In this document: positions 16,063 through 23,173 of the stretch, in pieces
How the letters are laid out: each line of letters starts with the position of its first letter
How positions within the stretch are numbered: the first letter of the stretch is position 1
Source: an uncultured Oscillospiraceae bacterium
GTDB taxonomy: Bacteria > Bacillota > Clostridia > Oscillospirales > Acutalibacteraceae
Reading direction: 5' to 3'
NCBI GenBank assembly: GCA_902492895.1
Contig: CABUNG010000022.1
Span: forward strand, 1-43,664
DNA: 43,664 nucleotides
Position numbers and translations under genes: made by a program
The notes under the pieces: generated by a model
The model's input: the letters and a program-made list of their open reading frames with translations, nothing else
What the model was told of the DNA's origin: nothing
Databases searched by the model: none

Positions 16063-16068
16063 ATTATA
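16063..16068 (-). promoter_or_regulatory. -10 element of the leader/lipoprotein promoter
   Basis: TATAAT on the minus strand (16063-16068) preceded by TTGG; no good -35 is seen 16-18 bases upstream (TTTCTT at best). The predicted start near 16055 coincides with the first base of the closing helix of the leader. Confidence 0.55.
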
Positions 16069-16279
16069 CCAATATTTCTTGAAAAAAGAAAGTAGTTTTG
16101 AAGAATTTCTAAAATATTTTCTAATCTGCACAGTCTGATAGTCTGATGCTACGAAGAATCGGGATTCTAATTCAAAATCTTTCCTTATGCTAATTACTTG
16201 CTTTAGAAAACACTGCTATTTATATTACAGGCGTAATCTTTTGATAAACAAAGGAGCAGTTTAAATTAGGGAGGAATTG

Positions 16280-16697
16280 AAATGTTAAAAAGAGCAAACG
16301 AGAACAGTAGCTGAGTAAAAAGGTGCGGTCACAAATGGCTGGAGTGATCGCCGTAAGTAAGTGGAAGTGCGTATGGATGTGCATATGATTCCCAATAGAT
16401 TTATTATTGATTTATATTTGCACGCCGTTGGCGTGTTCCGGCCGTTTGATGTTCAAAGGATGACATTTCGGAATGATACCAATTAAACATCAAACAGTCA
16501 GCTGAATAAACATTTTCGATATGATTATGACCACCCTTTCGGAATGACCGCGCAAAATCGGGCATCAAATCCCCCATATTTTCCCCATTGAGGAATGTAA
16601 TTCCCCCGTTATTTCCCCCGTTATGATGAATATTCTTAAAATGACAATATGACCGTCGTTTCGGAATGACGGCGAAAAATGACCTTCTATTTCAAAG
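16280..16697. repeat. Non-coding part of the element with repeats and remnants
   Basis: A strong ribosome site (GGGAGGAATTGAA, about 16270) precedes an ATG, but the frame stops after ten codons, suggesting a decayed gene. TTTCGGAATGA occurs three times (16466-16476, 16537-16547, 16659-16669), each time preceded by ATGAC within about ten bases. A 10-bp perfect inverted repeat GTTTGATGTT/AACATCAAAC (16444-16493) encloses the first copy; ATTTCCCCCGTTAT-like units repeat near 16600-16625. No gene can be supported. The stretch 16070-16279 shows nothing I can name. Confidence 0.6.
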
Positions 16698-16729
16698 GCG
16701 GCGAAGGAGATTGAAGCTCCTTCGCCGCC
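16697..16729. terminator. Strong 13-bp hairpin near the right end of the element
   Basis: GGCGGCGAAGGAG pairs perfectly with CTCCTTCGCCGCC around a 7-base loop; AAATTTTTGC follows on the plus strand. It may terminate leftover plus-strand transcription or insulate the element. Confidence 0.6.
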
Positions 16730-16765
16730 AAATTTTTGCTATGATATAAAATCAAGCATTTGGAT

Positions 16766-16789
16766 ATTTTGTGCTATTACCATACACAA
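16766..16789 (-). repeat. Terminal inverted repeat, right
   Basis: Inverted partner of 14843-14866; read on the minus strand it begins TTGTG and ends GCACAAAAT, with seven mismatches in the middle. Confidence 0.78.
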
Positions 16790-16793
16790 GTAA
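16790..16793. repeat. Target site duplication, right copy
   Basis: GTAA (GTAAT with 16794), matching 14839-14842. Confidence 0.8.
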
Positions 16794-17080
16794 TATCCCC
16801 GGCACCAGAACTCCCGGCTCCGATACTTGTATTTCAGTTCCCCAAATTGTTCATACAGCATCGTACGGCTCTTTCCCTTCAAGTACCCCATGAAACTCGA
16901 TACCGACAGTTTCGGTGGAATCTCCACCAGCATATGCACATGATCTGGACACACCTCCGCTTTCACTATCTTGACTCCCTTCCACTCGCAGAGTTGTCTC
17001 AAAATTTTTCCTACGGCTTCTCGTTTCTCTCTGAATGTCCTCCCTTTGCTTTCGAATGCAGTTGGCAGACCGCATTCTCA
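16790..17080 (-). pseudogene. tnpA: IS200 transposase tnpA, N-terminal piece (damaged)
   Basis: The frame reads KILRQLCEWKGVKIVKAE, then CPDHVHMLVEIPPKLSVSSF with the HUH metal-binding HVH, then MGYLKGKSRTM and up to EFWCRGYY, where the insertion begins. Beyond it a false tail of 14 residues runs to a stop at 16739. Upstream of KREAVGKILRQL the sequence no longer follows the family: the expected N-terminal strand (CKYHIVFAPKYRRK) is shortened and in-frame stop TGA occurs near 17083. The gene was thus probably damaged independently of the insertion. Confidence 0.88.
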
Positions 17081-17130
17081 TTTTAGCAAAAGGAGTTTTC
17101 CTGTCTACTTTATCGCTTTAGGCTCTCCTG

Positions 17131-17153
17131 AACCACTCGCCTAGCGAGTGGTT
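17131..17153. repeat. IS200 left-end hairpin
   Basis: AACCACTCGC pairs perfectly with GCGAGTGGTT around CTA, about 50 bases upstream of the transposase remnant; typical for IS200 left ends. Confidence 0.65.
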
Positions 17154-17165
17154 TTACCCTACAAA

Positions 17166-17199
17166 AAGGCGTCTGCAGCCAGAGCTGCAGACGCCTTTC
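17166..17199 (-). terminator. Intrinsic terminator of the amino acid transport operon
   Basis: AGGCGTCTGCAG pairs perfectly with CTGCAGACGCCT around a 6-base loop, followed on the minus strand by TTTTTGTAG. It lies just after the stop at 17209. Confidence 0.92.
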
Positions 17200-17208
17200 A
17201 TCTTGATA

Positions 17209-17859
17209 TCACTTGTTTTTCGACGGTTTTACTGTAAACCATTTGCCGTTGATGTCGGACGGCATCCCGATCTTTTTGATCTGGGTCTCATTGGCTTCAC
17301 CGAACCACTCGATGATCCAATCCTCTCCCGTCCGGCGCAGACGGAACGCGTAATAGGCCGTCTCATCGCCGGCGTTCAGCTTATACATCAGATACCGGGG
17401 ATTGTTGTCCTCCACGTCTTCAACCGTCGCGAAGCCCTCTTTGCCGTTCCAGTATTTCGGCGTGTATTCCTTGCTGATTTGGAACCGGACCTCATACGCA
17501 CCCGCGACCGGCTGCGCGGCCGGAACCGCGTCCAGGCTGTCCTTCACGTCGGACGAGCCGTTCTCCACGACAAAAGCCTTGAAATCGTCCCAGGACTGGT
17601 CGCCCAACAGGACACGGCTGTGCTCCGTCGCGACCTTTTCGAGAAAAATCTCGAACCGGTTTTTCATCGTCATCTGGTACGATACCGTCAAAAAGGTGCC
17701 GAGAAACAGGCACAGCACCAGAATCACGCCAAACCGGACCGGCTTGAACCGCACAGGGTCCGGCGGTCGCTTAACCCAGATTTTCCGGATATTGAACGCG
17801 ATCAGAGGGACGATGGAGAGAACACCCAGCAGTATATAGATAAACAGCGCGGTTTTCAT
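17209..17859 (-). CDS. Membrane protein of unknown function in an amino acid ABC operon
   Basis: 216 residues. Two membrane helices near the N-terminus (about 3-22 and 43-60) are separated by a short basic loop (RKIWVKRPPDP), so about 150 C-terminal residues face one side, probably outside. This domain has alternating strands and a YYAFRLRRTGEDWIIEWFGE stretch, reminiscent of small NTF2/cystatin-like folds that read as lipoprotein-type DUFs; no family is recognised. GGGGGG precedes the ATG. It is the last gene of the operon, 12 bases after the ATPase stop, so its role may be linked to the transporter. Confidence 0.78.
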   Translation of the reverse strand: MKTALFIYILLGVLSIVPLIAFNIRKIWVKRPPDPVRFKPVRFGVILVLCLFLGTFLTVSYQMTMKNRFEIFLEKVATEHSRVLLGDQSWDDFKAFVVENGSSDVKDSLDAVPAAQPVAGAYEVRFQISKEYTPKYWNGKEGFATVEDVEDNNPRYLMYKLNAGDETAYYAFRLRRTGEDWIIEWFGEANETQIKKIGMPSDINGKWFTVKPSKNK

Positions 17860-17871
17860 GCTCGTCCCCCC

Positions 17872-18594
17872 TTACAGCACTTTGGAGAGGAACTCTTTTG
17901 TCCGGGCGTGCTGCGGATGACCGAACAGCTCGCCGGGGGTTCCTTTTTCCGTGATGATGCCGCCGTCGATGAAGAAGATGGTATCCCCCACCTCTCTGGC
18001 AAAGCCCATTTCGTGGGTCACCACCACCATGGTGGCGTTATTCTTGGCCAGCTGCTTCATAACCTCGAGCACCTCGCCCACCATTTCAGGATCCAGCGCG
18101 GAAGTCGGTTCGTCAAACAGCAGCACATCCGGATCCATCGCGAGGGCGCGGGCGATCGCCACCCGCTGCTTCTGCCCGCCCGACAACCGGCTGGGGTATT
18201 CCATCGCTTTATCCGCCAGGCCTACCTTGTTCAGCAGCTCCATGGCGAGCTCATTCGTCTCGGCCTGAGGCGTCTTTTTGAGCTTGGTCGGCGCCAGGGT
18301 GATGTTGCGCATCACGGTCATGTGGGGGAACAAATTGAACTGCTGGAACACCATCCCCACCTTCTGCCGCAGCCGGTCGATCTGCCGCAGGTTCTGCATC
18401 ACCGAGATGCCCTCGATGACGATATCCCCCTTCGTGGGCATCTCGAGAAGGTTGATGCAGCGCAGAAAGGTGGATTTACCGCCGCCGGACGGCCCGATCA
18501 CGCAGACGCATTCGCCCTTGTTCACGTGGGCATCGATGCCCTTGAGGACCTCGAGCTCACCGAAATACTTGTGCAAATTCTGTACGTCAATCAC
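17872..18594 (-). CDS. Polar amino acid ABC transporter ATP-binding protein, GlnQ/HisP type
   Basis: 240 residues, the usual length. Walker A GPSGGGKST (about 34-42), Q-loop VFQQFNLFPHMTV (about 82-94), signature LSGGQKQRVAIARALAM (about 138-154), Walker B VLLFDEPTSALDPEMV (about 158-173) and VVTHEMGFAREV with the switch His. It drives uptake through the GlnP/HisM-type permease next to it. The start is GTG at 18594 and overlaps the permease stop by 8 bases, so translation is coupled. Confidence 0.95.
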   Translation of the reverse strand: MIDVQNLHKYFGELEVLKGIDAHVNKGECVCVIGPSGGGKSTFLRCINLLEMPTKGDIVIEGISVMQNLRQIDRLRQKVGMVFQQFNLFPHMTVMRNITLAPTKLKKTPQAETNELAMELLNKVGLADKAMEYPSRLSGGQKQRVAIARALAMDPDVLLFDEPTSALDPEMVGEVLEVMKQLAKNNATMVVVTHEMGFAREVGDTIFFIDGGIITEKGTPGELFGHPQHARTKEFLSKVL

Positions 18595-19354
18595 TTCTAC
18601 GCATCCGCCTTTCCAGGGTATTCAGTCCGGTGGAGAGCACGGTCGTCATCAGGAAATAAATATACGCCGCGCAGAGCAGGGGCACAATGTAGTTGTAGGT
18701 CACACTGCCCACCGACTGGGCACCCTTGGTCAAATCGGCGATGCCGATATAGCCCGCGACCGACGTTTCCTTGAGCAGGACGATGAATTCGTTGCCGAGG
18801 GCCGGCAGCACATTCTTGACCGCCTGAGGAATGACGATGTGGATCATCGTCGCCCCACCCGACAGGCCGAGAGAGCGGCCGGCTTCGGTCTGCCCCTTAT
18901 CCACGGCCAGGATGCCCGCGCGGATGATCTCCGCGACGTAGGCGCTCGAGTTGATGCCGAACGCGATGGACGCGATGACGACGTCGGAAACGCCGCTGAA
19001 AAACGGCAGTTTATTGAGAACGCGGAGATACAGGATAAAATAGATGACCATCAGCTGCACGACGGCCGGGGTTCCGCGTATGACCGATATGTACCCATTG
19101 GCGAAGCCGGCCACCATTTTACGGATCCAGATGATCACCGGGTTGCCGGTGAGATTGTCCACGTCCTGCAGTTTTGCGATGGCGAGCAGCAGACCGAGCA
19201 GCACGCCGATGACGGCCGCGATCGCGGTCAGTTCCAGGGATTTGCCCAGGCCCCGGAGCAGCTGCTTATACTGATCTTCCTGGATCAGCGTCACATAAAT
19301 GGCGTTGGAAAACGAATTCGCCAAATTTTCAAACCAGTTTATGACAGCCCCCAA
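18587..19354 (-). CDS. Polar amino acid ABC transporter permease, HisM/GlnP type
   Basis: 255 residues with about five membrane helices. The His/Glu/Gln/Arg permease signature is seen as SVIRGTPAVVQLMVIYF (about 92-108) and the EAA loop as EAGRSLGLSGGATMIHIVIPQAVKNVLPALGNE (split here by family landmarks EAGRSLGL and IPQAVK). TTG at 19354 is the start, with AAGGAGGG upstream; no ATG is suitably placed. It would act as a homodimer, as only one permease gene is present. Confidence 0.94.
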   Translation of the reverse strand: MGAVINWFENLANSFSNAIYVTLIQEDQYKQLLRGLGKSLELTAIAAVIGVLLGLLLAIAKLQDVDNLTGNPVIIWIRKMVAGFANGYISVIRGTPAVVQLMVIYFILYLRVLNKLPFFSGVSDVVIASIAFGINSSAYVAEIIRAGILAVDKGQTEAGRSLGLSGGATMIHIVIPQAVKNVLPALGNEFIVLLKETSVAGYIGIADLTKGAQSVGSVTYNYIVPLLCAAYIYFLMTTVLSTGLNTLERRMRRSD

Positions 19355-19392
19355 GACCGTCCCTCCTTTATCTCCTGCCCCGCAAAACGGGG

Positions 19393-19424
19393 AAAAGCCG
19401 GCCGTTGGGATACAGCCGGCTTTT
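19393..19424 (-). promoter_or_regulatory. Hairpin between binding-protein and permease genes
   Basis: AAAAGCCGGC pairs perfectly with GCCGGCTTTT around a 12-base loop; TTTTCC follows on the minus strand, then a second CCCCG/CGGGG hairpin. It is probably a partial terminator or mRNA-stabilising structure giving more binding protein than permease. Confidence 0.6.
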
Positions 19425-19437
19425 CGCAGTCAGGTCT

Positions 19438-20250
19438 TTATTTGCTCGGGATATATCTCTCGACGATCTTGTCGAAGGTGCCGTCGGCTTTGATGTCTTT
19501 GAGCGCCTGGTTGATCGCGTCGAGAAGTTCCTTGTTACCCTTCTTGACGGCCAGCGCATACTCTTCTTCCTCAAACAGGCCCTCGAGCAGCTTGACGGCG
19601 TCGCCATGCTGATCTTTGTACGCCATGGCCGGGTTTTTGTCGATGATGACGGCGTCGATCTGGCCGTTCACCAGCGCCTCAACAGCGAGGGAGCCGTTGT
19701 TGTACTGGGTAACCTTGGCCGCGTCGGTGACTTCCTCGGCCTTGTCTTTTCCCGTGGTGCCGGTCTGGACGCCGATCTTCTTGCCCTTGAGGTCGTCCAG
19801 AGTGGCGATGGTGCTGTCCGCCTTCAGGATGACGGTCTGGGTGGCGTTGAAATATTTATCCGAGAAATCACAGGTCTCTTCCCGATCCGGCTTGATGGTG
19901 AAGCCGGCCGCGATGACGTCAATCTTGCCGAAAGACTGGGTCAGGGATTCAAACGCCATATCCTCGACCTCGAATTTGAGGCCCAGCTTGTCGGCAACGG
20001 CCTTCATGATGTCCACGTCGATGCCGGCAAACCCAGTGCCTTCTTTGTATTCAAAAGGCGGGAATTCCGCATTCGTACCCATGACCAGGGTACCTTCCTT
20101 AACGAGGTTCAGCTTGGCTGCGGCCGCGGAACTGGTGTTCGAAGCGGGAGTGGACGAACCGGAACCGGTATCCCCGCCGCAGGCGGCCAGGGACAGCGCC
20201 ATCACGGCCGCCGCCAAACCAGCCGCGGCCATTTTCATGATCTTTTTCAC
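19438..20250 (-). CDS. Amino acid-binding lipoprotein of the ABC transporter
   Basis: 270 residues from GTG 20250, chosen because GGAGGAG lies before it; the ATG six codons upstream overlaps that site. Signal peptide with lipobox SLAAC, a Ser/Thr/Gly-rich linker, then a family 3 binding-protein fold: TLVMGTNAEFPPFEYKEG (about 53-70), FAGIDVDIMKAVADKLGL, IAAGFTIKPDREE (about 110-122), IGVQTGTTGKDKAEE and FDKIVERYIPSK at the end. The Arg in TIKPDREE would bind the carboxylate of the substrate. The ligand is a polar amino acid or cystine; which one cannot be told. Confidence 0.94.
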   Translation of the reverse strand: MKKIMKMAAAGLAAAVMALSLAACGGDTGSGSSTPASNTSSAAAAKLNLVKEGTLVMGTNAEFPPFEYKEGTGFAGIDVDIMKAVADKLGLKFEVEDMAFESLTQSFGKIDVIAAGFTIKPDREETCDFSDKYFNATQTVILKADSTIATLDDLKGKKIGVQTGTTGKDKAEEVTDAAKVTQYNNGSLAVEALVNGQIDAVIIDKNPAMAYKDQHGDAVKLLEGLFEEEEYALAVKKGNKELLDAINQALKDIKADGTFDKIVERYIPSK

Positions 20251-20301
20251 ATTGACTCCTCCAGCCATACAAAATAGGGTCTCTCACCCTGTATCTTCGT
20301 T

Positions 20302-20330
20302 ATTATATCGAATACCCGTAGGAAAATCAA
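20302..20330 (-). promoter_or_regulatory. Sigma-A promoter of the amino acid transport operon
   Basis: Minus strand: TTGATT (20325-20330), 17-base spacer, TATAAT (20302-20307). A small GGGT/ACCC hairpin (about 20276-20288) is in the leader; no riboswitch is recognised. Confidence 0.88.
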
Positions 20331-20376
20331 GAGAAAACGGGATTTTTGCAGGAAAGTCCCCCGAAACATGCAGATA

Positions 20377-20883
20377 TCAGGGGAGACGCTGCAGAACCAG
20401 GGTCATCACTTGCCGGGCGAGAACGAGCTGTTCGTCGCTTTTGCCTGGAAAACCGACCACAATTCCCAGCATATAAGGTTCGCGGTAAACCACGAGAGTG
20501 GAGGTCTCTGCGCTCCAATAGCCGATTTCGCCAAGGTTCGGCGCCTCGGTGAGATCGGTATATCCCTGCTTCATCTCGTCGAATTCCGCCCTCGTCGCGT
20601 CCGCGACCATCACGTCGATGTGGTGCCCTTCATCCTCCGTGGTAAAGCGGATCATGGACGCGTCCACATGATAGACCTCCGGACCGCTGACTGTCTCCCC
20701 CACCACTTCGGACACCTCCTCCGCCGTCAGCAGCGTAGCGATATCCAAACTCACAAAGGTGGGCTCGGTAATGTCCGGCAGGCTGAAATCCTCGCTCGAC
20801 GAAGGCTCCGGCTCGCTTTTACAGGCTGTGAAAACCAGCAGCGCCGCCAGCAACACCGGAAATATCCGATATACCCGTTTCAT
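20377..20883 (-). CDS. Lipoprotein of unknown function
   Basis: 168 residues. Signal peptide with lipobox VFTAC (Cys21) and an acidic Ser/Glu/Pro linker. The rest, with LTAEEVSEVVGETVSGPEVY (about 52-71) and a later MVADATRAEFDEMK, recalls small beta-rich lipoproteins of the DUF3558/DUF4367 kind, but I cannot place it. AAAGGAG overlaps the end of the previous gene, whose stop is 3 bases upstream of this ATG, so the two are coupled. No clear terminator follows before the transport operon promoter. Confidence 0.78.
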   Translation of the reverse strand: MKRVYRIFPVLLAALLVFTACKSEPEPSSSEDFSLPDITEPTFVSLDIATLLTAEEVSEVVGETVSGPEVYHVDASMIRFTTEDEGHHIDVMVADATRAEFDEMKQGYTDLTEAPNLGEIGYWSAETSTLVVYREPYMLGIVVGFPGKSDEQLVLARQVMTLVLQRLP

Positions 20884-20886
20884 CCT

Positions 20887-21219
20887 TCATTCTCCTTTAT
20901 CCGAGTGTCCATCGATGGGTTTCCACCGGTAATGCTTCAAATCGACACAGCCGTTTTCGCGAAACGCGACTCCCTCCTGCTCGAGCAGAAGGCGCTGTTC
21001 CAGCCATCCCGGAACCGTCCTTCCCTGGCCATTGACCACCCGATGGCACGGAATCGCCCGGTCGGCCGGAGCCAGCCGCATGGCACGCCCCACCTGGCGG
21101 GACCACTGAGGGGCGTGAAGCATCCAGGCAATCTGCCCGTATGTAGCGACAAAACCCGACGGAATACGCGCCGCAAGGTGGTATACAGCCTCATAAAAGG
21201 CCGCCATCTCTTCATTCAT
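20887..21219 (-). CDS. MGMT-like alkyltransferase domain protein
   Basis: 110 residues, comprising only the C-terminal DNA-binding/active site domain of O6-methylguanine-DNA methyltransferase. YGQIAWML (about 27-34), RQVGRAM (recognition helix, about 41-47) and the active site IPCHRVV (Cys58) are present. The Cys is kept, unlike ATL proteins with Trp, but the partner Asn/Glu residues of the longer family members cannot all be confirmed. It may repair alkylated guanine or only flag it. The ATG at 21219 overlaps the end of lysA (ATGAATGA), so translation is coupled. Confidence 0.85.
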   Translation of the reverse strand: MNEEMAAFYEAVYHLAARIPSGFVATYGQIAWMLHAPQWSRQVGRAMRLAPADRAIPCHRVVNGQGRTVPGWLEQRLLLEQEGVAFRENGCVDLKHYRWKPIDGHSDKGE

Positions 21220-22510
21220 CGCGGTCGGCCAGGTCTTCGTAAGTCTCGGCCCGGACGACGACACGGGCCTTGCCGTCCTTGGTCATCACGACGGCCGGAC
21301 GGGGCAGGCGGTTGTAATTCGAGGCCATGGAATAGTTGTACGCCCCTGTGGCCAGAACCGCGAGGGTATCCCCCGGTTCGCAGGCCTGCAGAGGAGCATT
21401 TTCCTGCAGCAGATCACCGCTTTCGCAGCAGCGGCCCGCGATGGTCACCGTTTTGTCTGCGGGCGCGCCCGCCCGATTGGCGATCAGCGCCGTGTAGGGC
21501 GCCTGATACAGGATATAGCGGGGATTGTCCGTCATGCCGCCGTCCACGCTCACATAGGTGCGCACGCCGGGGATCTCCTTGACATGACCGACGGTATAGA
21601 GGGTGACGCCGGCCTCGGCCACCACCGAGCGCCCCGGTTCGATGACCAGGAACGGACAGGGGAAGCCCAGGGCGGCGGCTTTTTGTTCTACGGCCTCCGC
21701 TGCCCGGCGCACAACCGCCTCCCGTGACTTTGGAGTGTCGTCCGAAGTGTACATGGCGCCGAAGCCCCCGCCGAGATTGAGCTCCCCGACCGTCACGCCG
21801 GTCGTCTCGCGGACCTGCCGCATAAACGTCAGCATCACATCGGCCGCTTCAACAAACGGCTCGTCATCGAAAATCTGAGAGCCGATGTGGCAGTGAAATC
21901 CCTTGAGCGTAATGGCATTTAGCTTTACAGCCTCGACGGCTCCCCGCAGAGCCTCGCCGTTTTCCAGAGTGAATCCGAACTTGGAATCGATTTGTCCCGT
22001 CCGGATAAAGCTGTGGGTATGCGCCTCCACTCCGGGGGTGATCCGCAGATACACCGCCGCCGTTTTGCCCATAGCGCCCGCCATAGCGGACAGCCGCCGC
22101 AGCTCTTCGGGGTTATCTACCACGATCCGCCCCACCCCGGACTCGAGCGCCATGCGCAGCTCGGCGTCGGACTTATTATTACCGTGAAAATACAGCCGGT
22201 CAGCCGGAAACCCCGTCTGCAGCGCAGTATAGAGCTCGCCGCCCGACACCACATCAGCTCCGCAGCCCTCTTCGTTTACGATGCGGTACAGTTCCTTGAA
22301 GCTACAGGCCTTGCTGGCGTACGCCACCCGTCCGCCGTTTGCGGCGTAGGTGTCCATCGCGGTCTTAAACTCCCGCAGAGCCCCCCGGATGGACGGCTCG
22401 TCCATGACATAAAGCGGCGTACCAAAGGTCTCCGCCAACGAGACCGCGTCGCAGCCCCCGACAGTCAGATGCCCTTGAGCATTGACATCCAGGCAGTCCG
22501 ATACAAACAT
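21212..22510 (-). CDS. lysA: Diaminopimelate decarboxylase
   Basis: Last step of lysine synthesis: meso-diaminopimelate to L-lysine and CO2, with PLP. 432 residues from ATG 22510 (AAAGGATG upstream). PLP Lys67 in VAYASKACS, GGGFGAMY near 245-252, EPGRSVVAEAG (about 287-297), and the partner-subunit active site Cys in AGRCCESGDLL (about 350), followed by GAYNYSMASNYNRLPRPA. It lies between engB and the MGMT-like gene in one operon. Standard length; nothing unusual. Confidence 0.96.
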   Translation of the reverse strand: MFVSDCLDVNAQGHLTVGGCDAVSLAETFGTPLYVMDEPSIRGALREFKTAMDTYAANGGRVAYASKACSFKELYRIVNEEGCGADVVSGGELYTALQTGFPADRLYFHGNNKSDAELRMALESGVGRIVVDNPEELRRLSAMAGAMGKTAAVYLRITPGVEAHTHSFIRTGQIDSKFGFTLENGEALRGAVEAVKLNAITLKGFHCHIGSQIFDDEPFVEAADVMLTFMRQVRETTGVTVGELNLGGGFGAMYTSDDTPKSREAVVRRAAEAVEQKAAALGFPCPFLVIEPGRSVVAEAGVTLYTVGHVKEIPGVRTYVSVDGGMTDNPRYILYQAPYTALIANRAGAPADKTVTIAGRCCESGDLLQENAPLQACEPGDTLAVLATGAYNYSMASNYNRLPRPAVVMTKDGKARVVVRAETYEDLADRDE

Positions 22511-22571
22511 GCGTGTCATCCTTTCTTTGAAACATCCGGATTCCCTTGTCCGGCACACGAGCGATAGGCCG

Positions 22572-23153
22572 TCAGGCGGTCACGTCTTCGAGAATGGCAC
22601 GCAGTTCCTCAGCGCCTTCTCCCGTTACAGATGAAAAGGGAATCCACTTGACACCTTCATATGCGGCCCATTCGGCGGCGAAAGCGTCGAGGCGGGCCGC
22701 GCGCTCCGTTTTGTTGAGCTTGTCCGCTTTCGTCAGGGCGATCAGGAACGGAATCTCTTCCTGCACGAAGAATTCGATCATCGCCCGGTCGTCAGCGGAG
22801 GGAGCGTGCCGGATATCCACCAGCTGCACCACCAGCCGCAGATCCCGATCGTCCTCAAAATACTGCCGGATAACGGCGCTCCATTTTTTCTTTTCCGTGT
22901 CGGACACCTTCGCATAGCCATAACCCGGCAGATCCACCAGCCGGACCGTATCGAGGCGAAAAAAATTGATGGTGGCGGTTTTCCCCGGCGTCGCACTGGT
23001 GCGGGCCAGAGATTTTCTGGACAGAAGACGGTTGATCAGAGACGATTTTCCGACGTTGGATCGACCGGAAAACACGACTTCCGGCAAGGTGGAGGGAAAC
23101 AGCTGGCTGCCATTCCCCACCGAGGTTTCAAAAACCGCGGATGTCCATTTCAT
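22572..23153 (-). CDS. engB: Ribosome biogenesis GTP-binding protein YsxC/EngB
   Basis: 193 residues, essential GTPase in 50S subunit assembly. G1 FSGRSNVGKSSLIN (about 28-41), G2 around SATPGKTATINFF, G3 LVDLPGYGYAKV (about 79-90), G4 TKAD (about 141-144), G5 SSVTGEG. The start at 23153 has AGGAGG upstream and follows the lon stop by 20 bases. The order lon-engB is conserved in Firmicutes. Confidence 0.96.
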   Translation of the reverse strand: MKWTSAVFETSVGNGSQLFPSTLPEVVFSGRSNVGKSSLINRLLSRKSLARTSATPGKTATINFFRLDTVRLVDLPGYGYAKVSDTEKKKWSAVIRQYFEDDRDLRLVVQLVDIRHAPSADDRAMIEFFVQEEIPFLIALTKADKLNKTERAARLDAFAAEWAAYEGVKWIPFSSVTGEGAEELRAILEDVTA

Positions 23154-23173
23154 CGGCTGTTCCTCCTGCTGTA

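Larger units (their letters stand above)
14843..16789. mobile_element. Non-autonomous TIR element carrying a lipoprotein gene
   Basis: A 1947-bp AT-rich insertion within IS200 tnpA. The ends are 24-bp imperfect inverted repeats (17 of 24 identical), starting TTGTG and ending GCACAAAAT, flanked by a 4-5 bp direct repeat. It holds no transposase frame. Contents on the minus strand: promoter, structured leader with terminator, lipoprotein gene and terminator (14874-16068). The rest (16070-16765) is non-coding with repeats and hairpins. By layout it resembles a MITE-like element that has captured a cargo gene and would need a transposase in trans. The family is unknown to me. Base composition and codon use differ clearly from the GC-rich neighbours. 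Confidence 0.82.
14600..17160 (-). mobile_element. Degenerate IS200-type insertion sequence interrupted by another element
   Basis: Ends are approximate. On the minus strand the left end carries a 10-bp perfect hairpin (17131-17153) and the right end an 8-bp hairpin (14615-14633). IS200/IS605 elements have subterminal hairpins instead of inverted ends. Between them lie two pieces of a Y1 transposase gene, separated by a 1947-bp insertion (14843-16789). Without the insertion the element is about 610 bases, a little short for IS200 (about 700), matching the damaged transposase N-terminus. Confidence 0.8.

Noticed and set aside
16851..17081. A 76-residue minus-strand frame overlapping the transposase N-terminus
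   Set aside because: It is a shifted frame of the IS200 transposase; the true frame contains the HVH motif.
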